64,000 nucleotides of DNA from Chlamydia poikilotherma (lineage in GTDB: Bacteria > Chlamydiota > Chlamydiia > Chlamydiales > Chlamydiaceae), in contig NZ_LS992154.1 of NCBI RefSeq assembly GCF_900239975.1, positions 558,001-622,000 of the forward strand. Reading direction: 5' to 3'. The notes under the pieces are model-generated. The model had not been told where the DNA came from and did no database searches. It saw only the letters and a program-made list of their open reading frames with translations. The stretch's first letter is position 1. Every line of letters starts with the position of its first letter. A program made the position numbers and the translations under genes. Shown piece after piece: positions 9,569 through 22,159 of this stretch.

Positions 9569-10618
9569 TTACGCTATTGTAATACTCGGGTCTAAGTAAA
9601 TATCTTGAATCAAATTTAATAATTGTACGCCTTCAGTAAGAGGTTTTTGAAAAGCTTTTCTTCCCAAAATTAGCCCCATACCTCCAGCTCTTTTGTTAAT
9701 CACAGCAGTTTTCGCAGCTTCTGCAAAATCATCTTTTCCCGAAGGACCTCCGGAATTAATAAGACCTACCTTACCACAGTAGCTATTCAGTACTTGGTAA
9801 CGACAAAGGTCAATTGGATGATCTGAAGAGAGTTCGGAATATACTCTATCATCTGTTTTACTAAATTTGATAGCTTTAAAACCGCCATGGGATGTAGGCA
9901 GCTTTTGTTTCACGATATCAGCGCCTAAAGTTGCTCCTAAATGATCTGCCTGACCAGTTAGATCTGCGGCTGTATGATAATCTATACCATTAACAATAAA
10001 ATTAGGGTTTCGTAAATAACACCACAATACTGTAGCTAACCCTAATTCCCTAGCTTTTGCGAACGCTCGAGAAACTGCGACAATTTCTTCAGAAGATGTC
10101 TTAGAACCAAAATAAATCGTTGCTCCCACAGCAACAGCTCCCATGTTATAAGCACTTTCTACTTGAGTAAAGAAAATCTGATGATATGTTGTTGGGTAAG
10201 ATAGAAGCTCGTTATGGTTCAGTTTCAACATAAAGGGGATTTTATGAGCATATTTTCTTGAAAGTAGGCTCAAAACCCCGTAAGAGGAAGCTACAGCAGA
10301 GCAACCTCCTTCAATGGCTAATCGAATGATATTTTCTGGATCAAAATAAATAGGGTTTGGCGAAAAGGATGCTCCGGCTGTGTGTTCCACTCCCTGATCC
10401 ACTGGAAGAATTGAAAGGTATCCGGTATTTGCTAATCTTCCATGAGAAAACATAGATTGTAAAGATCTTAATACAAGATTGCTTCTATCAGAGTAAGAGA
10501 AAACTTTATCAATAAAATCAGGGGAGGGGAGGGTAAGATTTTCTTTAGGAATATGTTTGCATTCATATTTCAACAAATTTTCCGCGTCATTGCCTAGCAA
10601 ATCATATATCTTCGACAT
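9569..10618 (-). CDS. dhnA: Class I fructose-bisphosphate aldolase, DhnA type
   Basis: The 349-residue protein matches the archaeal/bacterial DhnA class I aldolases, which cleave fructose 1,6-bisphosphate to dihydroxyacetone phosphate and glyceraldehyde 3-phosphate through a Schiff base. Visible features are DQGVEH near residue 75 (the family's metal-free active-site entry), [10 protein letters not shown] with candidate Schiff-base lysines, and the C-terminal phosphate loops SGGPSG and [12 protein letters not shown] 10618 has AAGGAG ten bases upstream. It is the first gene of a probable operon with the amino acid transporter. A cytosolic glycolytic/gluconeogenic role follows from the family. 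Confidence 0.9.
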   Translation of the reverse strand: MSKIYDLLGNDAENLLKYECKHIPKENLTLPSPDFIDKVFSYSDRSNLVLRSLQSMFSHGRLANTGYLSILPVDQGVEHTAGASFSPNPIYFDPENIIRLAIEGGCSAVASSYGVLSLLSRKYAHKIPFMLKLNHNELLSYPTTYHQIFFTQVESAYNMGAVAVGATIYFGSKTSSEEIVAVSRAFAKARELGLATVLWCYLRNPNFIVNGIDYHTAADLTGQADHLGATLGADIVKQKLPTSHGGFKAIKFSKTDDRVYSELSSDHPIDLCRYQVLNSYCGKVGLINSGGPSGKDDFAEAAKTAVINKRAGGMGLILGRKAFQKPLTEGVQLLNLIQDIYLDPSITIA

Positions 10619-10784
10619 ACAGTTCAGACTCCTTAAGTGGTAACAATGGTCAGTTTGTGGTTAATCAGTAAGATTTGTCAAGAATCTTTATAAAGTAATG
10701 ATTAAAAAATAAAAAAGTATATTTTTAAAAATCTTTCAACATTTAAAATAGAAGGGCACTTCGTTTGTTTTAGAGTGAAACTAA

Positions 10785-12641
10785 ATGTCACAACCCACAA
10801 TTAATCCAAATTCTCATCCAGATAATCACGCTGAATCACTTCCTATTACTCCTAAACAGAAAGACACTGCTTGTAAAATACGACAATCGCAAATTATTAG
10901 CTTGATTTCAGCAGTAGTCGCAGCTGTTTTGTTGTTGACGATTCTTATTCTTCAATTGATTCCAGGAGTTCCCGTCGCCTTTAGTATAATATTGGGTTTA
11001 GGTCTTATTGTTGCCGCAGCAGTATCTTTAATATTTTTTGCTTCTTATTTTCTCCAAATTAGAAAAGTACTTTTTGAGCTTTCCAAAGCTTCAACAGAAC
11101 TTCGAGAAGCTTTTGCTAATTTTTCCTTGGATTTAATACGGAATATAGAACCACAAAGAATTACACGACCTCCACGATATGGTTTGAGAACTCGACCTAG
11201 AGGTCCGAGATTGATTTCAACTCAAGTGTCTTCACCAACACCCACACCAGCTCCTACACCAACTATACAGACAGTCTCTCCAGAGCCTCCTCAAGAACAA
11301 CCAATAGAAACTCTCCCACCAACTCCTAGAGAAGAACCTTCATTACCTCCAGAAGTTCCAATTCAGGTTGAGGAAGGAGCGGTTCCGGGTATTGTTCCTG
11401 AACCTGTTGCTGGACCATCAGTAGAAATGGACGTAGATTCCCTATTTCAAAGTAATCTATTGCGGTTACTTGATCTTGCTGAGGGAGGAACTATATATCC
11501 CGGCATAGATAAACATCCGAAATACCAAAAAGAGCATCAAAACGCCTGTAAAATATTTTCTAACTTTTGCGGAGGAGTGGCGAGACTTTTGGATAAGATG
11601 AGAAAAGGAGAGGTACCCATAACTCATGGGGAAATACTCTCAATGTTTACTCCCCCAATTTTTGGTAGGGATAGCCACTCAATATTATGTATTACCTGTA
11701 ACGGAAAAAATGCATTTTCAAGCGACTTTTCAGGCGCTTTTTGGTTGCATAATGCTTTTAAAGATTCTAAACATACAAAAGGCTTATTTGATATTGTTCG
11801 GATCTTGAAAAAATCGAATCAGCTAATGGAAAACGTTGAGGATCAACAGACAGCCTACACAGCAACTCTAGTCAGTCTAAACGTATTGTTATCTGGTTGG
11901 TGTCTATGTAATCAGAGTCTTGCTGCGAATATCGTGGGTTCTGTACAGGCATTAAGAAGATCTGAAGAAGATAAAAGGATCATCCTTGAGATGTTGAATT
12001 CTGGAAATGTTCTTGGAGCTTTGGTGTTTACGCACGGCGATAGAAATCCGGATATAAAAGCGATTATGCGCATCAATGATTTAGATTTAGAAGGTGAACC
12101 TCTACCAAATCCGCAAAATGCGCTTGAAATACTGTATGAACATATCGATCCTTATAACGTGCGTGCAATTACGGTAATGGGAGACTTGGCAGAAACATCT
12201 TCAGAACAAAATGAGAATCTTATCAGACAATCCCGGAGTATTTTCGAGAAATTGGGTGAAAGCTTGCCAACGACTGCAGCGGGATTAGGTTATGATATAT
12301 GGAAGCGTAGTAATGTAAATCTAAATGCAAGATATAATGAAACAAGGAGATTCTTAGCTGAGCATCCCGCCACATCTACATCTATGATATTTTCATTCCT
12401 ACGAGCTATTCGTGGCGCACCAAAATTACAATCACGTATAAAAAATTATCTTCCTTATGCAGGTAAGGAGGCTGTGGGTTCTCTTTTATCGACATTAATA
12501 TTGGGCGGATACTCTTTAGGGCTATTTACCTATCGACAAATTGAAGGGTTATGCAATGCTCTAGAGATTTCTGAGCGAGACTTAATCCGGCTCATTGTGT
12601 CTAGAAAAATAGCAGAAACGATCCTTCCTAGATTGTTGTAA
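10785..12641 (+). CDS. Large Inc-like protein with proline-rich segment and PPRY motif
   Basis: The 618-residue product has a polar N-terminus, a bilobed hydrophobic domain at about residues 36-91, and a long soluble part, the layout of chlamydial Inc proteins. Residues about 143-205 are very rich in proline, threonine and glutamate (PTPTPAPTP). Just before them is PPRY at residues 129-132, which fits the PPxY WW-domain ligand pattern. The C-terminal 60 residues resemble those of the Inc-like gene at 6629-8038. The stop is followed by a strong hairpin. Function is unknown; exposure of the soluble part to host cytosol is inferred from the Inc model. Confidence 0.65.
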   Translation: MSQPTINPNSHPDNHAESLPITPKQKDTACKIRQSQIISLISAVVAAVLLLTILILQLIPGVPVAFSIILGLGLIVAAAVSLIFFASYFLQIRKVLFELSKASTELREAFANFSLDLIRNIEPQRITRPPRYGLRTRPRGPRLISTQVSSPTPTPAPTPTIQTVSPEPPQEQPIETLPPTPREEPSLPPEVPIQVEEGAVPGIVPEPVAGPSVEMDVDSLFQSNLLRLLDLAEGGTIYPGIDKHPKYQKEHQNACKIFSNFCGGVARLLDKMRKGEVPITHGEILSMFTPPIFGRDSHSILCITCNGKNAFSSDFSGAFWLHNAFKDSKHTKGLFDIVRILKKSNQLMENVEDQQTAYTATLVSLNVLLSGWCLCNQSLAANIVGSVQALRRSEEDKRIILEMLNSGNVLGALVFTHGDRNPDIKAIMRINDLDLEGEPLPNPQNALEILYEHIDPYNVRAITVMGDLAETSSEQNENLIRQSRSIFEKLGESLPTTAAGLGYDIWKRSNVNLNARYNETRRFLAEHPATSTSMIFSFLRAIRGAPKLQSRIKNYLPYAGKEAVGSLLSTLILGGYSLGLFTYRQIEGLCNALEISERDLIRLIVSRKIAETILPRLL

Positions 12642-12676
12642 TAAAAATGAATTTTAGCTTTATAAGCGGTATCATA

Positions 12677-12716
12677 AATAGGGATTTTGATAATTTAATC
12701 CCTATTCACTTTTTAT
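12677..12716 (+). terminator. Rho-independent terminator after the large Inc-like gene
   Basis: A 10-bp perfect stem (12677-12686 with 12697-12706) encloses a 10-base loop and is followed by CACTTTTTAT. It lies 36 bases after the stop codon. Confidence 0.75.
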
Positions 12717-12801
12717 ATTTCAAACATTAAACTTGATCTTAAAATATAGCCCTCATGTTAATAGCATAGACTTAATTTTTATAAAATTTCAGGTTTACTT
12801 C

Positions 12802-13827
12802 GTGTTTGAGAAAGACTCTCCTATTATTTCTGTGAAAAATTTAAATAAAGAAATAGGGCATCATCGTATTTTAAATGATATTTCTTTCTCTGTTTATTCA
12901 GGTGAAATTTTTGGGGTTATCGGACATAGCGGTTCTGGGAAAAGCACATTATTGCGTTGTTTAGATTTCCTTATTTCACCAACTTCAGGATCTATCTCTA
13001 TTGCAGGATTTAATAATCTTAACTCAAACAAAAAAATTTCTCGTTTAGTCTTTGCCAAGCGTGTTGCTTACATTTCTCAAAGTTGCGGATTATTTTTAGC
13101 AAAAACGGTATTCGAAAATATAGCTTATCCTTTGAAAATTCGTTATCCTGATATGACGAAATCTCTAATTGAAGAGAAAATAGACGATGCTTTGCATTTC
13201 CTAAATTTGTATGAAAGGAAGCACGCATACCCTAGTAGATTAAGCGGAGGACAGAAACAAAAGGTCGCTATCGCGATAGCTATTGTATCTGATCCTATTG
13301 TTTTACTTTGCGATGAAATTACCTCAGCGTTAGATCCAAGATCAACTGAAGATATTACTGATAAATTATTACAGTTAAATGAGGAAAGAGGGATTACTCA
13401 AGTTTTTGTTTCTCACGAAATTGAGGTAATTAAAAAACTCTGTTGTCAAACTTTAGTTATCCATCAAGGTGCTATTGAAGAATTAGGTCCTACAGATAAG
13501 CTTTTTTTAAATCCTCATAGCTCGGTTACTGAAGAACTTTTTCATATGAATTCGATTGCTAAAGGAATTTACGATCATAGAGAGAATGAGGAAATTTTGA
13601 GACTAGGTTTCCCAAAAGGTTTAGCAGTTCAAGGGATGATCAGTCAACTGATTCAAAATGGAGAAATAGCTATCAATATCCTTTCTGGAGATATCAATCT
13701 CTTTCGTAAGATTCCCTTGGGTTTTCTGATTGTGGCTTTATCTGGAAGTAGAGAACAAAGAGAGCGGGCAAAAGAGATTCTTGTAACAAAGGGAGTTATT
13801 GTACAACAATTCCAGAAGTCAAGATAG
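12802..13827 (+). CDS. metN: Methionine ABC transporter, ATP-binding protein
   Basis: The 341-residue ATPase has Walker A GHSGSGKST, signature LSGGQKQK and Walker B VLLCDEITSALD. It also has a C-terminal regulatory NIL/ACT-like domain (about residues 265-341, with INILSGDINLFRKIPLG), which is specific to MetN-type importers and binds methionine for feedback inhibition in the family. I choose GTG 12802 because AGG sits eight bases before it and the length then fits MetN; a longer reading from TTG 12733 lacks support. It is followed 13 bases later by metI and then metQ, a complete D/L-methionine import operon. Confidence 0.93.
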   Translation: MFEKDSPIISVKNLNKEIGHHRILNDISFSVYSGEIFGVIGHSGSGKSTLLRCLDFLISPTSGSISIAGFNNLNSNKKISRLVFAKRVAYISQSCGLFLAKTVFENIAYPLKIRYPDMTKSLIEEKIDDALHFLNLYERKHAYPSRLSGGQKQKVAIAIAIVSDPIVLLCDEITSALDPRSTEDITDKLLQLNEERGITQVFVSHEIEVIKKLCCQTLVIHQGAIEELGPTDKLFLNPHSSVTEELFHMNSIAKGIYDHRENEEILRLGFPKGLAVQGMISQLIQNGEIAINILSGDINLFRKIPLGFLIVALSGSREQRERAKEILVTKGVIVQQFQKSR

Positions 13828-13840
13828 TGGGGGATGAAAT

Positions 13841-14506
13841 ATGCAAAGAGATATGATCTATCTATTGATTAAAGAAACAGGAAGCACCTTATATATGGTG
13901 GCCGCGTCTTTTTTCTTCTCATCAATTTTAGGCGGACTTTTAGGATTGGGACTTTTTGTAACAGCTCCCTATGGGTTAAAACCAATGAAGAGCATTTATT
14001 CTGCAACTTCTGTTGTGTTGAGCTTCCTCACGGCTATTCCTTTCGCTATTTTAATTGTTATCCTATTCCCGGTAACGCGATGGATAGTGGGAACATCTTT
14101 AGGAGCAACGGCCTCTATAGTCCCTTTGACTTTGGGAGCGTTACCTCTAGTGGCTTCTTTTGTGTCCGATGCGTTGCGTACAGGAGCATTGACATGTGTT
14201 GAGCCCTCCATTGCTTTGGGGATACCTAGATTAAAAATAGTAAAAGACATTCTTTTCCCAGAAATTTTTCCGCAGCTGATCTTTTCATTAAAATCCTTAA
14301 TTGTGCATCTAATTGCTTGTTCTACCTTTGCTGGATTCGTTGGAGGTGGAGGATTAGGGCAGATTTTATTGCAATATGGTTACTATCGCTTTGACTTTTC
14401 CATAACTTTATCTGTGTTGGTTATTACTTTGTTTTTTATTGAAGGTATCCGGATTTTGGGAGATACTTGGGGCCGGCGCATATTAAGACGTCGGGGGATT
14501 TTATGA
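13841..14506 (+). CDS. metI: Methionine ABC transporter, permease
   Basis: The 221-residue protein has five predicted membrane helices and the permease EAA-type loop (ALGIPRLKIVKDILFPE), which docks to the ATPase. Its size matches MetI (about 217 residues). GGGGATGAA upstream gives a ribosome site. Its stop overlaps the metQ start (ATGA), so the permease and the binding protein are translationally coupled. Confidence 0.93.
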   Translation: MQRDMIYLLIKETGSTLYMVAASFFFSSILGGLLGLGLFVTAPYGLKPMKSIYSATSVVLSFLTAIPFAILIVILFPVTRWIVGTSLGATASIVPLTLGALPLVASFVSDALRTGALTCVEPSIALGIPRLKIVKDILFPEIFPQLIFSLKSLIVHLIACSTFAGFVGGGGLGQILLQYGYYRFDFSITLSVLVITLFFIEGIRILGDTWGRRILRRRGIL

Positions 14507-15306
14507 AAAAAATAAAATTACTAGCGCTAGTTGCTTTGCTAGTCTCTTTAACTGGATGTAATAGAAATTCTGAAGAGATTTTACGCATTGCTGCAAGTCC
14601 TACACCACACGCAGAGCTTCTCTACAACTTGCAAAAAGAAGCAAAATCCTTCGGATTATATCTCAAAATACTTCCTGTAGATGATTATCGTGTGCCCAAT
14701 CGTTTGCTTTTAGATAAACAAATAGAGGCTAATTACTTTCAACACGAAGATTTTTTAAAAGATGAATGTAAACGTTATCATTGTGAAGGAAAGCTTGTTG
14801 TTTTAGCTAAAGTTCACTTAGAACCTATGGGGTTATATTCTAATAAAATTCAGTCTCTTGAAGAGCTTAAAAATAAAAAGCAATTACGCATAGCTGTTCC
14901 TGTAGATAGAACAAATGAACAACGTGCCCTGGATCTATTGCGAGATTGTGGTTTAATTGCTTATAACGAAGTTTCTAATCTAGATATTACTGCGAAAGAT
15001 GTTTGTAGTTGTGGAGATAGAAAAGTTGTTATTATAGAGATAGCAGCACCTTTATTGGTATCTTCGTTACCCGATGTAGATGCTGCCGTTATTCCTGGAA
15101 ATTTTGCTGTTACTGCCGGATTTTATCCCCATAAAAATAGTCTTTGCTTAGAAGATGTCCACACATCTAAATATACTAATATTGTTGTCGTGCGTGCTGA
15201 AGACGTAAATGATCCTCAGATACAAAAACTACGTCAATTGTTTGAAAGTGATTCAGTGAAAGACTTCTTTAACACAAAATACAAAGAAAGTTTTTTACTC
15301 CAATAA
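14503..15306 (+). CDS. metQ: Methionine ABC transporter, substrate-binding lipoprotein
   Basis: Starting at ATG 14503, the 267-residue product begins MKKIKLLALVALL and has the lipobox LTGC, so it is a lipoprotein anchored at the outer face of the inner membrane. The body follows the NlpA/MetQ family: an N-terminal ILRIAASPTPHAELL strand, NYFQHEDFL (YFQH is a typical NlpA-family motif) and KIQSLEELKN. A longer upstream reading is excluded by overlap with metI and by the signal peptide. With MetN and MetI it should import methionine, which Chlamydia takes from the host. Confidence 0.93.
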   Translation: MKKIKLLALVALLVSLTGCNRNSEEILRIAASPTPHAELLYNLQKEAKSFGLYLKILPVDDYRVPNRLLLDKQIEANYFQHEDFLKDECKRYHCEGKLVVLAKVHLEPMGLYSNKIQSLEELKNKKQLRIAVPVDRTNEQRALDLLRDCGLIAYNEVSNLDITAKDVCSCGDRKVVIIEIAAPLLVSSLPDVDAAVIPGNFAVTAGFYPHKNSLCLEDVHTSKYTNIVVVRAEDVNDPQIQKLRQLFESDSVKDFFNTKYKESFLLQ

Positions 15307-15463
15307 TAAATCGAACCCACACATTAAAGTGGGCTGAATGAATTGATAGGTTCCTCTATAAAAATATACATTTTCAGATAGTAATTTTTCTTGAGGTATT
15401 TCTTGTTGTGACCTATCCTTTTCCCTGATTATTAGTAATTTGAAAAGAAATAAGGGCGGGTCT

Positions 15464-16051
15464 ATGTCAGGTTTTATAAATTTAGGTCCTAAAACTCCTC
15501 TAGGCTCTCCTTTTGAAGTCTCGTTGTTGCCTGATAACGCAGGAATCAATATTTTAGGCTCAATTCCTATAATCGGAATATGGTTTGGTTTAAAACGCAT
15601 TGCTGCAATTTCTGAGTATAGTACAATTTTTGGACCTCATACGGGAATCAATCGAGTTATTATCAAGGATCTGGGTAGTGGAAATTATCATACGCAAAGT
15701 ATAACTTCTTATACGCGAGGCCACTATTTCAGAGGAATTGCAGAAATTTCAGGTTTAGGGGTTGTTCTGACAATTCTAGAATTCATAGCTAGTGTCCTTC
15801 AACTTATTATTCTGATTGCGCTTCTTTTGACCGCAATTCTTACACTTATTGTTGTTATTCCATTTACTTTTGTGTGTTCGGCGGTTTTAGCTAGAAAGCA
15901 GATCATTAATAAGTATAGATTCCAAGATATGAGTGAAAGCAAATATGAAAAGAAGATAAAAGAAGAGAATGCAAAAAAGAATAGAATTGGTTGGCATGAA
16001 GAGCCAGTGAATTTGATATCAATATTTAATAACATATTGTTCTCTTCTTAA
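15464..16051 (+). CDS. Hypothetical membrane protein
   Basis: I do not recognise this protein. ATG 15464 is preceded by AAGGGCGGG, which decides it over an upstream TTG. The 195-residue product has an N-terminal soluble part with LGSIPIIGIWFGLKRI, then a strong double hydrophobic segment at about residues 92-140, and a basic, lysine-rich C-terminal tail. The hydrophobic hairpin resembles an Inc bilobed domain. The IPIIG...G-L pattern is loosely echoed (LPLIGSILHGLAL) in the product of 48235-48657. It stands alone between metQ and the dciA-like gene. Confidence 0.6.
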   Translation: MSGFINLGPKTPLGSPFEVSLLPDNAGINILGSIPIIGIWFGLKRIAAISEYSTIFGPHTGINRVIIKDLGSGNYHTQSITSYTRGHYFRGIAEISGLGVVLTILEFIASVLQLIILIALLLTAILTLIVVIPFTFVCSAVLARKQIINKYRFQDMSESKYEKKIKEENAKKNRIGWHEEPVNLISIFNNILFSS

Positions 16052-16089
16052 ATATTCTGTCTGATTATTGTTTAATTTTTATCAAGAAC

Positions 16090-16112
16090 ACGACATGAAT
16101 AAGTCATGTTGT
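16090..16112 (+). other. Inverted repeat in the gap before the dciA-like gene
   Basis: A 9-bp stem (16090-16098 with 16104-16112, one G-T pair) encloses a 5-base loop. No T-run follows, so it is a weak terminator candidate for the preceding gene, or a site of unknown role. Confidence 0.3.
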
Positions 16113-16240
16113 TGTCTAGAAAAGATGGCTAAAAGGAACGTTTAAAGCTGTATTGACTTTTTTCGTGTTGCTGGATATAAGGCATTCTTTTAATGCAACG
16201 TATGATTCGACATTTATGTTGTATTTCTTTTAGGTGTTTT

Positions 16241-16591
16241 ATGTTTCCTTTCTTTAAAAATCGAGAGTTGCACAAAACGAAAACTTCTAAAAAAACAGCT
16301 TCTACAATTAAACATGCAAAGCATTACTTAAACGGGTATTTAAAGAAAATAGAGCACATTGTTGCTGCCAAACCTAAAGAAGTGATAGAAGCATGGAATG
16401 AAATGTTAGGAACCAAGTATAATGGAATGTTCCAAGCTTTAGGATTTAAGGATCATATTCTATTAGTAAAGATTTACAATTCTTCTTTATACGCTTCACT
16501 AAAGCAAACGCATCAAAGTAGTTTAATCGCTCGCTTGCACCAAGTAGTTCCTCACGCCAAGATCAAGGAAATACAGTTTTTGTTAGGATAA
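16241..16591 (+). CDS. DUF721/DciA-like protein
   Basis: The 116-residue product fits the DUF721 (DciA) pattern. A central EAWNEMLGTKYNGM segment corresponds to the family's W-x(3)-G/L-x(8) region. A LLVKIYNSSLYASLKQ strand-helix and a final IKEIQFLLG correspond to the family's typical I-x-F-x-x-G end. DciA is the ancestral bacterial partner that helps load the replicative helicase DnaB. The gene lies three bases before gyrB, in a run of DNA-replication genes (gyrB, gyrA, tmk, holB), which supports a replication role. I choose ATG 16241 because AGGTG lies just upstream; an ATG at 16193 would add a Cys/Phe-rich extension with no ribosome site. Confidence 0.65.
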   Translation: MFPFFKNRELHKTKTSKKTASTIKHAKHYLNGYLKKIEHIVAAKPKEVIEAWNEMLGTKYNGMFQALGFKDHILLVKIYNSSLYASLKQTHQSSLIARLHQVVPHAKIKEIQFLLG

Positions 16592-19015
<2,424 letters not shown>

Positions 19016-19030
19016 GAGACAGTTATCATT

Positions 19031-21523
19031 ATGTTTAACAAAGAAGAAATCATTGTCCCTAAAAATCTAGAAGAAGAAATGAAGGAAAGTTACCTTCGTT
19101 ATTCTATGTCGGTAATTATTTCCCGAGCACTTCCTGATGTTCGTGATGGTTTAAAACCTTCACAGAGACGCATTCTTTATGCAATGAAACAGCTAAATCT
19201 TACGCCCGGAGCCAAACATCGTAAATGTGCTAAAATTTGCGGTGACACCTCTGGAGACTACCATCCTCATGGTGAAAGTGTTATTTATCCCACATTGGTC
19301 CGTATGGCTCAAAATTGGGCGTTGCGTTACCCATTGGTAGACGGTCAAGGAAACTTTGGTTCTATTGACGGTGACCCCGCAGCTGCTATGCGTTATACAG
19401 AGGCTCGTCTAACACATAGCGCAATTTTCCTAATGGAAGATTTAGATAAAGATACCGTAGACATGGTCTCGAACTATGATGAAACGAAACATGAGCCTGT
19501 TGTCTTTCCTTCGAAATTCCCTAATCTTCTTTGTAATGGTTCTTCAGGTATTGCTGTCGGTATGGCAACAAATATCCCTCCGCATAATCTTGGGGAATTA
19601 ATTGAGGCCACCCTATTAGTATTGAGTAACCCTAATACTTCTATTGAAGAAATCTTGGAGGTCATGCCTGGTCCTGATTTTCCAACAGGAGGATTAATTT
19701 GTGGTGGTGAGGGTATTCGCTCTACTTACCATACAGGAAGAGGAAAGATAAAAGTCCGCGCACGTCTTCATGTAGAAGAGAATGCAGACAAGCATCGGGA
19801 GAATATTATTCTTACTGAGATGCCTTATAATGTAAATAAGTCCAGATTAATCGAGCAAATTGCAGATCTTGTTAATGATAAAACATTGGCAGGAATTTCA
19901 GACGTTCGAGATGAATCAGATAAAGATGGTATCCGAGTTGTTCTTGAGCTAAAGAAAGGAGAATCTTCGGAGATTGTTATCAACCGTCTCTACAAGTTTA
20001 CTGATATTCAAGTAACCTTTGGTGCAAATATGCTGGCCTTGGATAAAAATCTTCCAAGGACCATGAATATTCATAGAATGATTTCTGCCTGGATACGTCA
20101 CCGTACAGAAGTCATTCGCAGAAGAACACGTTATGAATTGAATAAAGCTGAAGCACGTGCGCACATTCTTGAAGGTTTCTTAAAAGCTCTTTCTTGTTTG
20201 GATGATGTTGTTCGCACAATTCGTAACAGTGACAGCAAGGAACATGCTAAGCATCAGCTGATTGAGAATTTCGGATTTACCGAGTATCAATCTGTAGCTA
20301 TCCTTGAATTGCGTTTGTATCAACTTACAGGATTAGAAGCTGAGAAAATTCAAAAAGAATACGATGAGTTACTAAATAAAATTGCCTATTATAAACGTGT
20401 TCTTTCTGATGAAGGTTTAGTCAAAGATATCATTAGAAATGAACTACAAGACATTCAGAGAGTTCATAAAACTCCTCGTAGAACTACGATAGAATTTGAT
20501 GCTGATAATATTCGTGATATTGAAGATATTATCAATAATGAACCTGTAATTATTACCATATCTGGTGATGATTACGTAAAAAGAATGCCTATAAAAGTCT
20601 TTAGAGAGCAGAAACGTGGTGGTCACGGGGTTTCTGGATTCGACATGAAGAAAGGTTCAGATTTCTTAAAAGCGGTATATTCAGCATCCACAAAAGACTA
20701 CCTATTAATCTTTACCAATTTTGGCCAATGTTACTGGCTAAAAGTATGGCAGTTACCGGAAGGTGAAAGACGCGCTAAGGGTAAACCAATTATTAATTTC
20801 CTTGAAGGTATCCGTCCTGGAGAACAACTTGCTGCAGTTCTTAATGTTAAGAATTTTGAAAATGCTGGATTCTTATTCCTGGCGACAAAGCATGGTGTTG
20901 TTAAAAAGGTGGCTCTTGATGCTTTCAGTAATCCTAGAAAGAAAGGTATTCGTGCTTTAGAAATAGATGATGGAGATGAACTCATCGCTGCTGCTCATAT
21001 TACCAGTGAGGAAGAAAAAGTTATGCTCTTTACTAGATTAGGTATGGCGGTACGTTTCCCTCACGACAAAGTGCGTCCCATGGGAAGAACAGCGCGTGGT
21101 GTACGTGGTGTTTCATTGAAAAATGAAAATGATCGTGTAGTTGCTTGCCAAATTGTTAAGGATGATCAATCTGTTCTTGTTGTTTGCGATAACGGTTTTG
21201 GAAAACGTTCTCAAGTGGGAGACTTCCGAGAAACTAATCGTGGTGGTGTAGGAGTCCGCTCAATCCTTATCAATGAAAGAAATGGGGATGTTCTTGGAGC
21301 TATTTCTGTTACAGATCATGATAGTATCTTATTGATGTCAGGACAAGGACAAGCTATCCGTATTAATATGCAAGATGTACGTGTTATGGGAAGATCTACC
21401 CAAGGCGTGCGCTTAGTTTATGTTAAAGATGGCGATATCCTGGTTGCTATGGAAAAACTCTCTTTAAATGAAGATGAAACTCTATCAGATATTGAAGAAG
21501 AGACCACCACACCACAAGTATAA
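19031..21523 (+). CDS. gyrA: DNA gyrase subunit A
   Basis: The 830-residue protein has the catalytic Tyr122 in MRYTEARL, the same number as in E. coli. It also has a GyrA box (QKRGGHG, about residue 535) that marks the DNA-wrapping C-terminal domain and separates it from ParC. The quinolone-resistance-determining region reads [10 protein letters not shown]: Ser83 is present, but the position of E. coli Asp87 is Pro and Asp82 is Glu. A GGAGAC site precedes the ATG. It is co-linear with gyrB and followed by tmk. Function: DNA breakage and reunion in gyrase. Confidence 0.97.
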   Translation: MFNKEEIIVPKNLEEEMKESYLRYSMSVIISRALPDVRDGLKPSQRRILYAMKQLNLTPGAKHRKCAKICGDTSGDYHPHGESVIYPTLVRMAQNWALRYPLVDGQGNFGSIDGDPAAAMRYTEARLTHSAIFLMEDLDKDTVDMVSNYDETKHEPVVFPSKFPNLLCNGSSGIAVGMATNIPPHNLGELIEATLLVLSNPNTSIEEILEVMPGPDFPTGGLICGGEGIRSTYHTGRGKIKVRARLHVEENADKHRENIILTEMPYNVNKSRLIEQIADLVNDKTLAGISDVRDESDKDGIRVVLELKKGESSEIVINRLYKFTDIQVTFGANMLALDKNLPRTMNIHRMISAWIRHRTEVIRRRTRYELNKAEARAHILEGFLKALSCLDDVVRTIRNSDSKEHAKHQLIENFGFTEYQSVAILELRLYQLTGLEAEKIQKEYDELLNKIAYYKRVLSDEGLVKDIIRNELQDIQRVHKTPRRTTIEFDADNIRDIEDIINNEPVIITISGDDYVKRMPIKVFREQKRGGHGVSGFDMKKGSDFLKAVYSASTKDYLLIFTNFGQCYWLKVWQLPEGERRAKGKPIINFLEGIRPGEQLAAVLNVKNFENAGFLFLATKHGVVKKVALDAFSNPRKKGIRALEIDDGDELIAAAHITSEEEKVMLFTRLGMAVRFPHDKVRPMGRTARGVRGVSLKNENDRVVACQIVKDDQSVLVVCDNGFGKRSQVGDFRETNRGGVGVRSILINERNGDVLGAISVTDHDSILLMSGQGQAIRINMQDVRVMGRSTQGVRLVYVKDGDILVAMEKLSLNEDETLSDIEEETTTPQV

Positions 21524-21535
21524 AGGAATAATGCT

Positions 21536-22159
21536 GTGTTTATAGTTATTGAAGGATGTGAAGGTTCAGGGAAAAGTTCCTTAACAAAACTTCTAAAAGA
21601 TAGACTAATAGCTGAGGGGAAAGCAGTTGTCGCTACTAGAGAACCCGGAGGGTCTCCTCTAGGAGAGCAGGTGCGTAATTTAATTTTAGCTCCATCCACA
21701 ACATCAATTTCCCCTTATGCGGAATTATTTCTATTTCTTGCTGCACGCGCACAGCACATAACTGAAAAAATACTTCCAGCTTTAGAATCAGGAAAAATTG
21801 TCATTTGTGATAGATTCCATGATTCTACAATTGTCTATCAAGGAATAGCCGAGGGATTAGGTAAAGATTATGTGACAAACCTTTGTCACCATGTCGTAGG
21901 AGAGAAAAAGTTCCTTCCTAATCTTACTTGTCTTTTAGATATTCCTCCTGACGAAGGGCTAAGAAGAAAACAACAACAAAAATCCTTAGATAAATTCGAA
22001 GATAAGCCTTTGGTATATCATACAAAAATCCGTGAAGGATTTTTATCTCTTGCGGAAGCACACCCTCATAGCTATCTTATTTTAGATGGGAGACAACCCA
22101 TCGAAGAGTCTCTTAATAAAGTTATGACTGCCTATACAGAATTAGCGTTATGCAAATAG
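21536..22159 (+). CDS. tmk: Thymidylate kinase
   Basis: The 207-residue protein has the P-loop [10 protein letters not shown], the DR motif with [12 protein letters not shown], and REPGG, all typical of bacterial TMP kinase, which phosphorylates dTMP to dTDP. It starts with GTG 21536 after AAAGGAA; no in-frame ATG is nearby. It lies 12 bases after gyrA and overlaps holB by 10 bases, forming a DNA-synthesis operon. Confidence 0.95.
   Translation: MFIVIEGCEGSGKSSLTKLLKDRLIAEGKAVVATREPGGSPLGEQVRNLILAPSTTSISPYAELFLFLAARAQHITEKILPALESGKIVICDRFHDSTIVYQGIAEGLGKDYVTNLCHHVVGEKKFLPNLTCLLDIPPDEGLRRKQQQKSLDKFEDKPLVYHTKIREGFLSLAEAHPHSYLILDGRQPIEESLNKVMTAYTELALCK

Noticed and set aside
10640..10690. TTGACA -35 box upstream of dhnA on the minus strand
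   Set aside because: A TTGACA is present, but no acceptable -10 hexamer lies 16-18 bases downstream.
15295..15600. 101-codon minus-strand ORF between metQ and the membrane protein gene
   Set aside because: Mostly antisense to the plus-strand gene with the strong AAGGGCGGG ribosome site; no family features.
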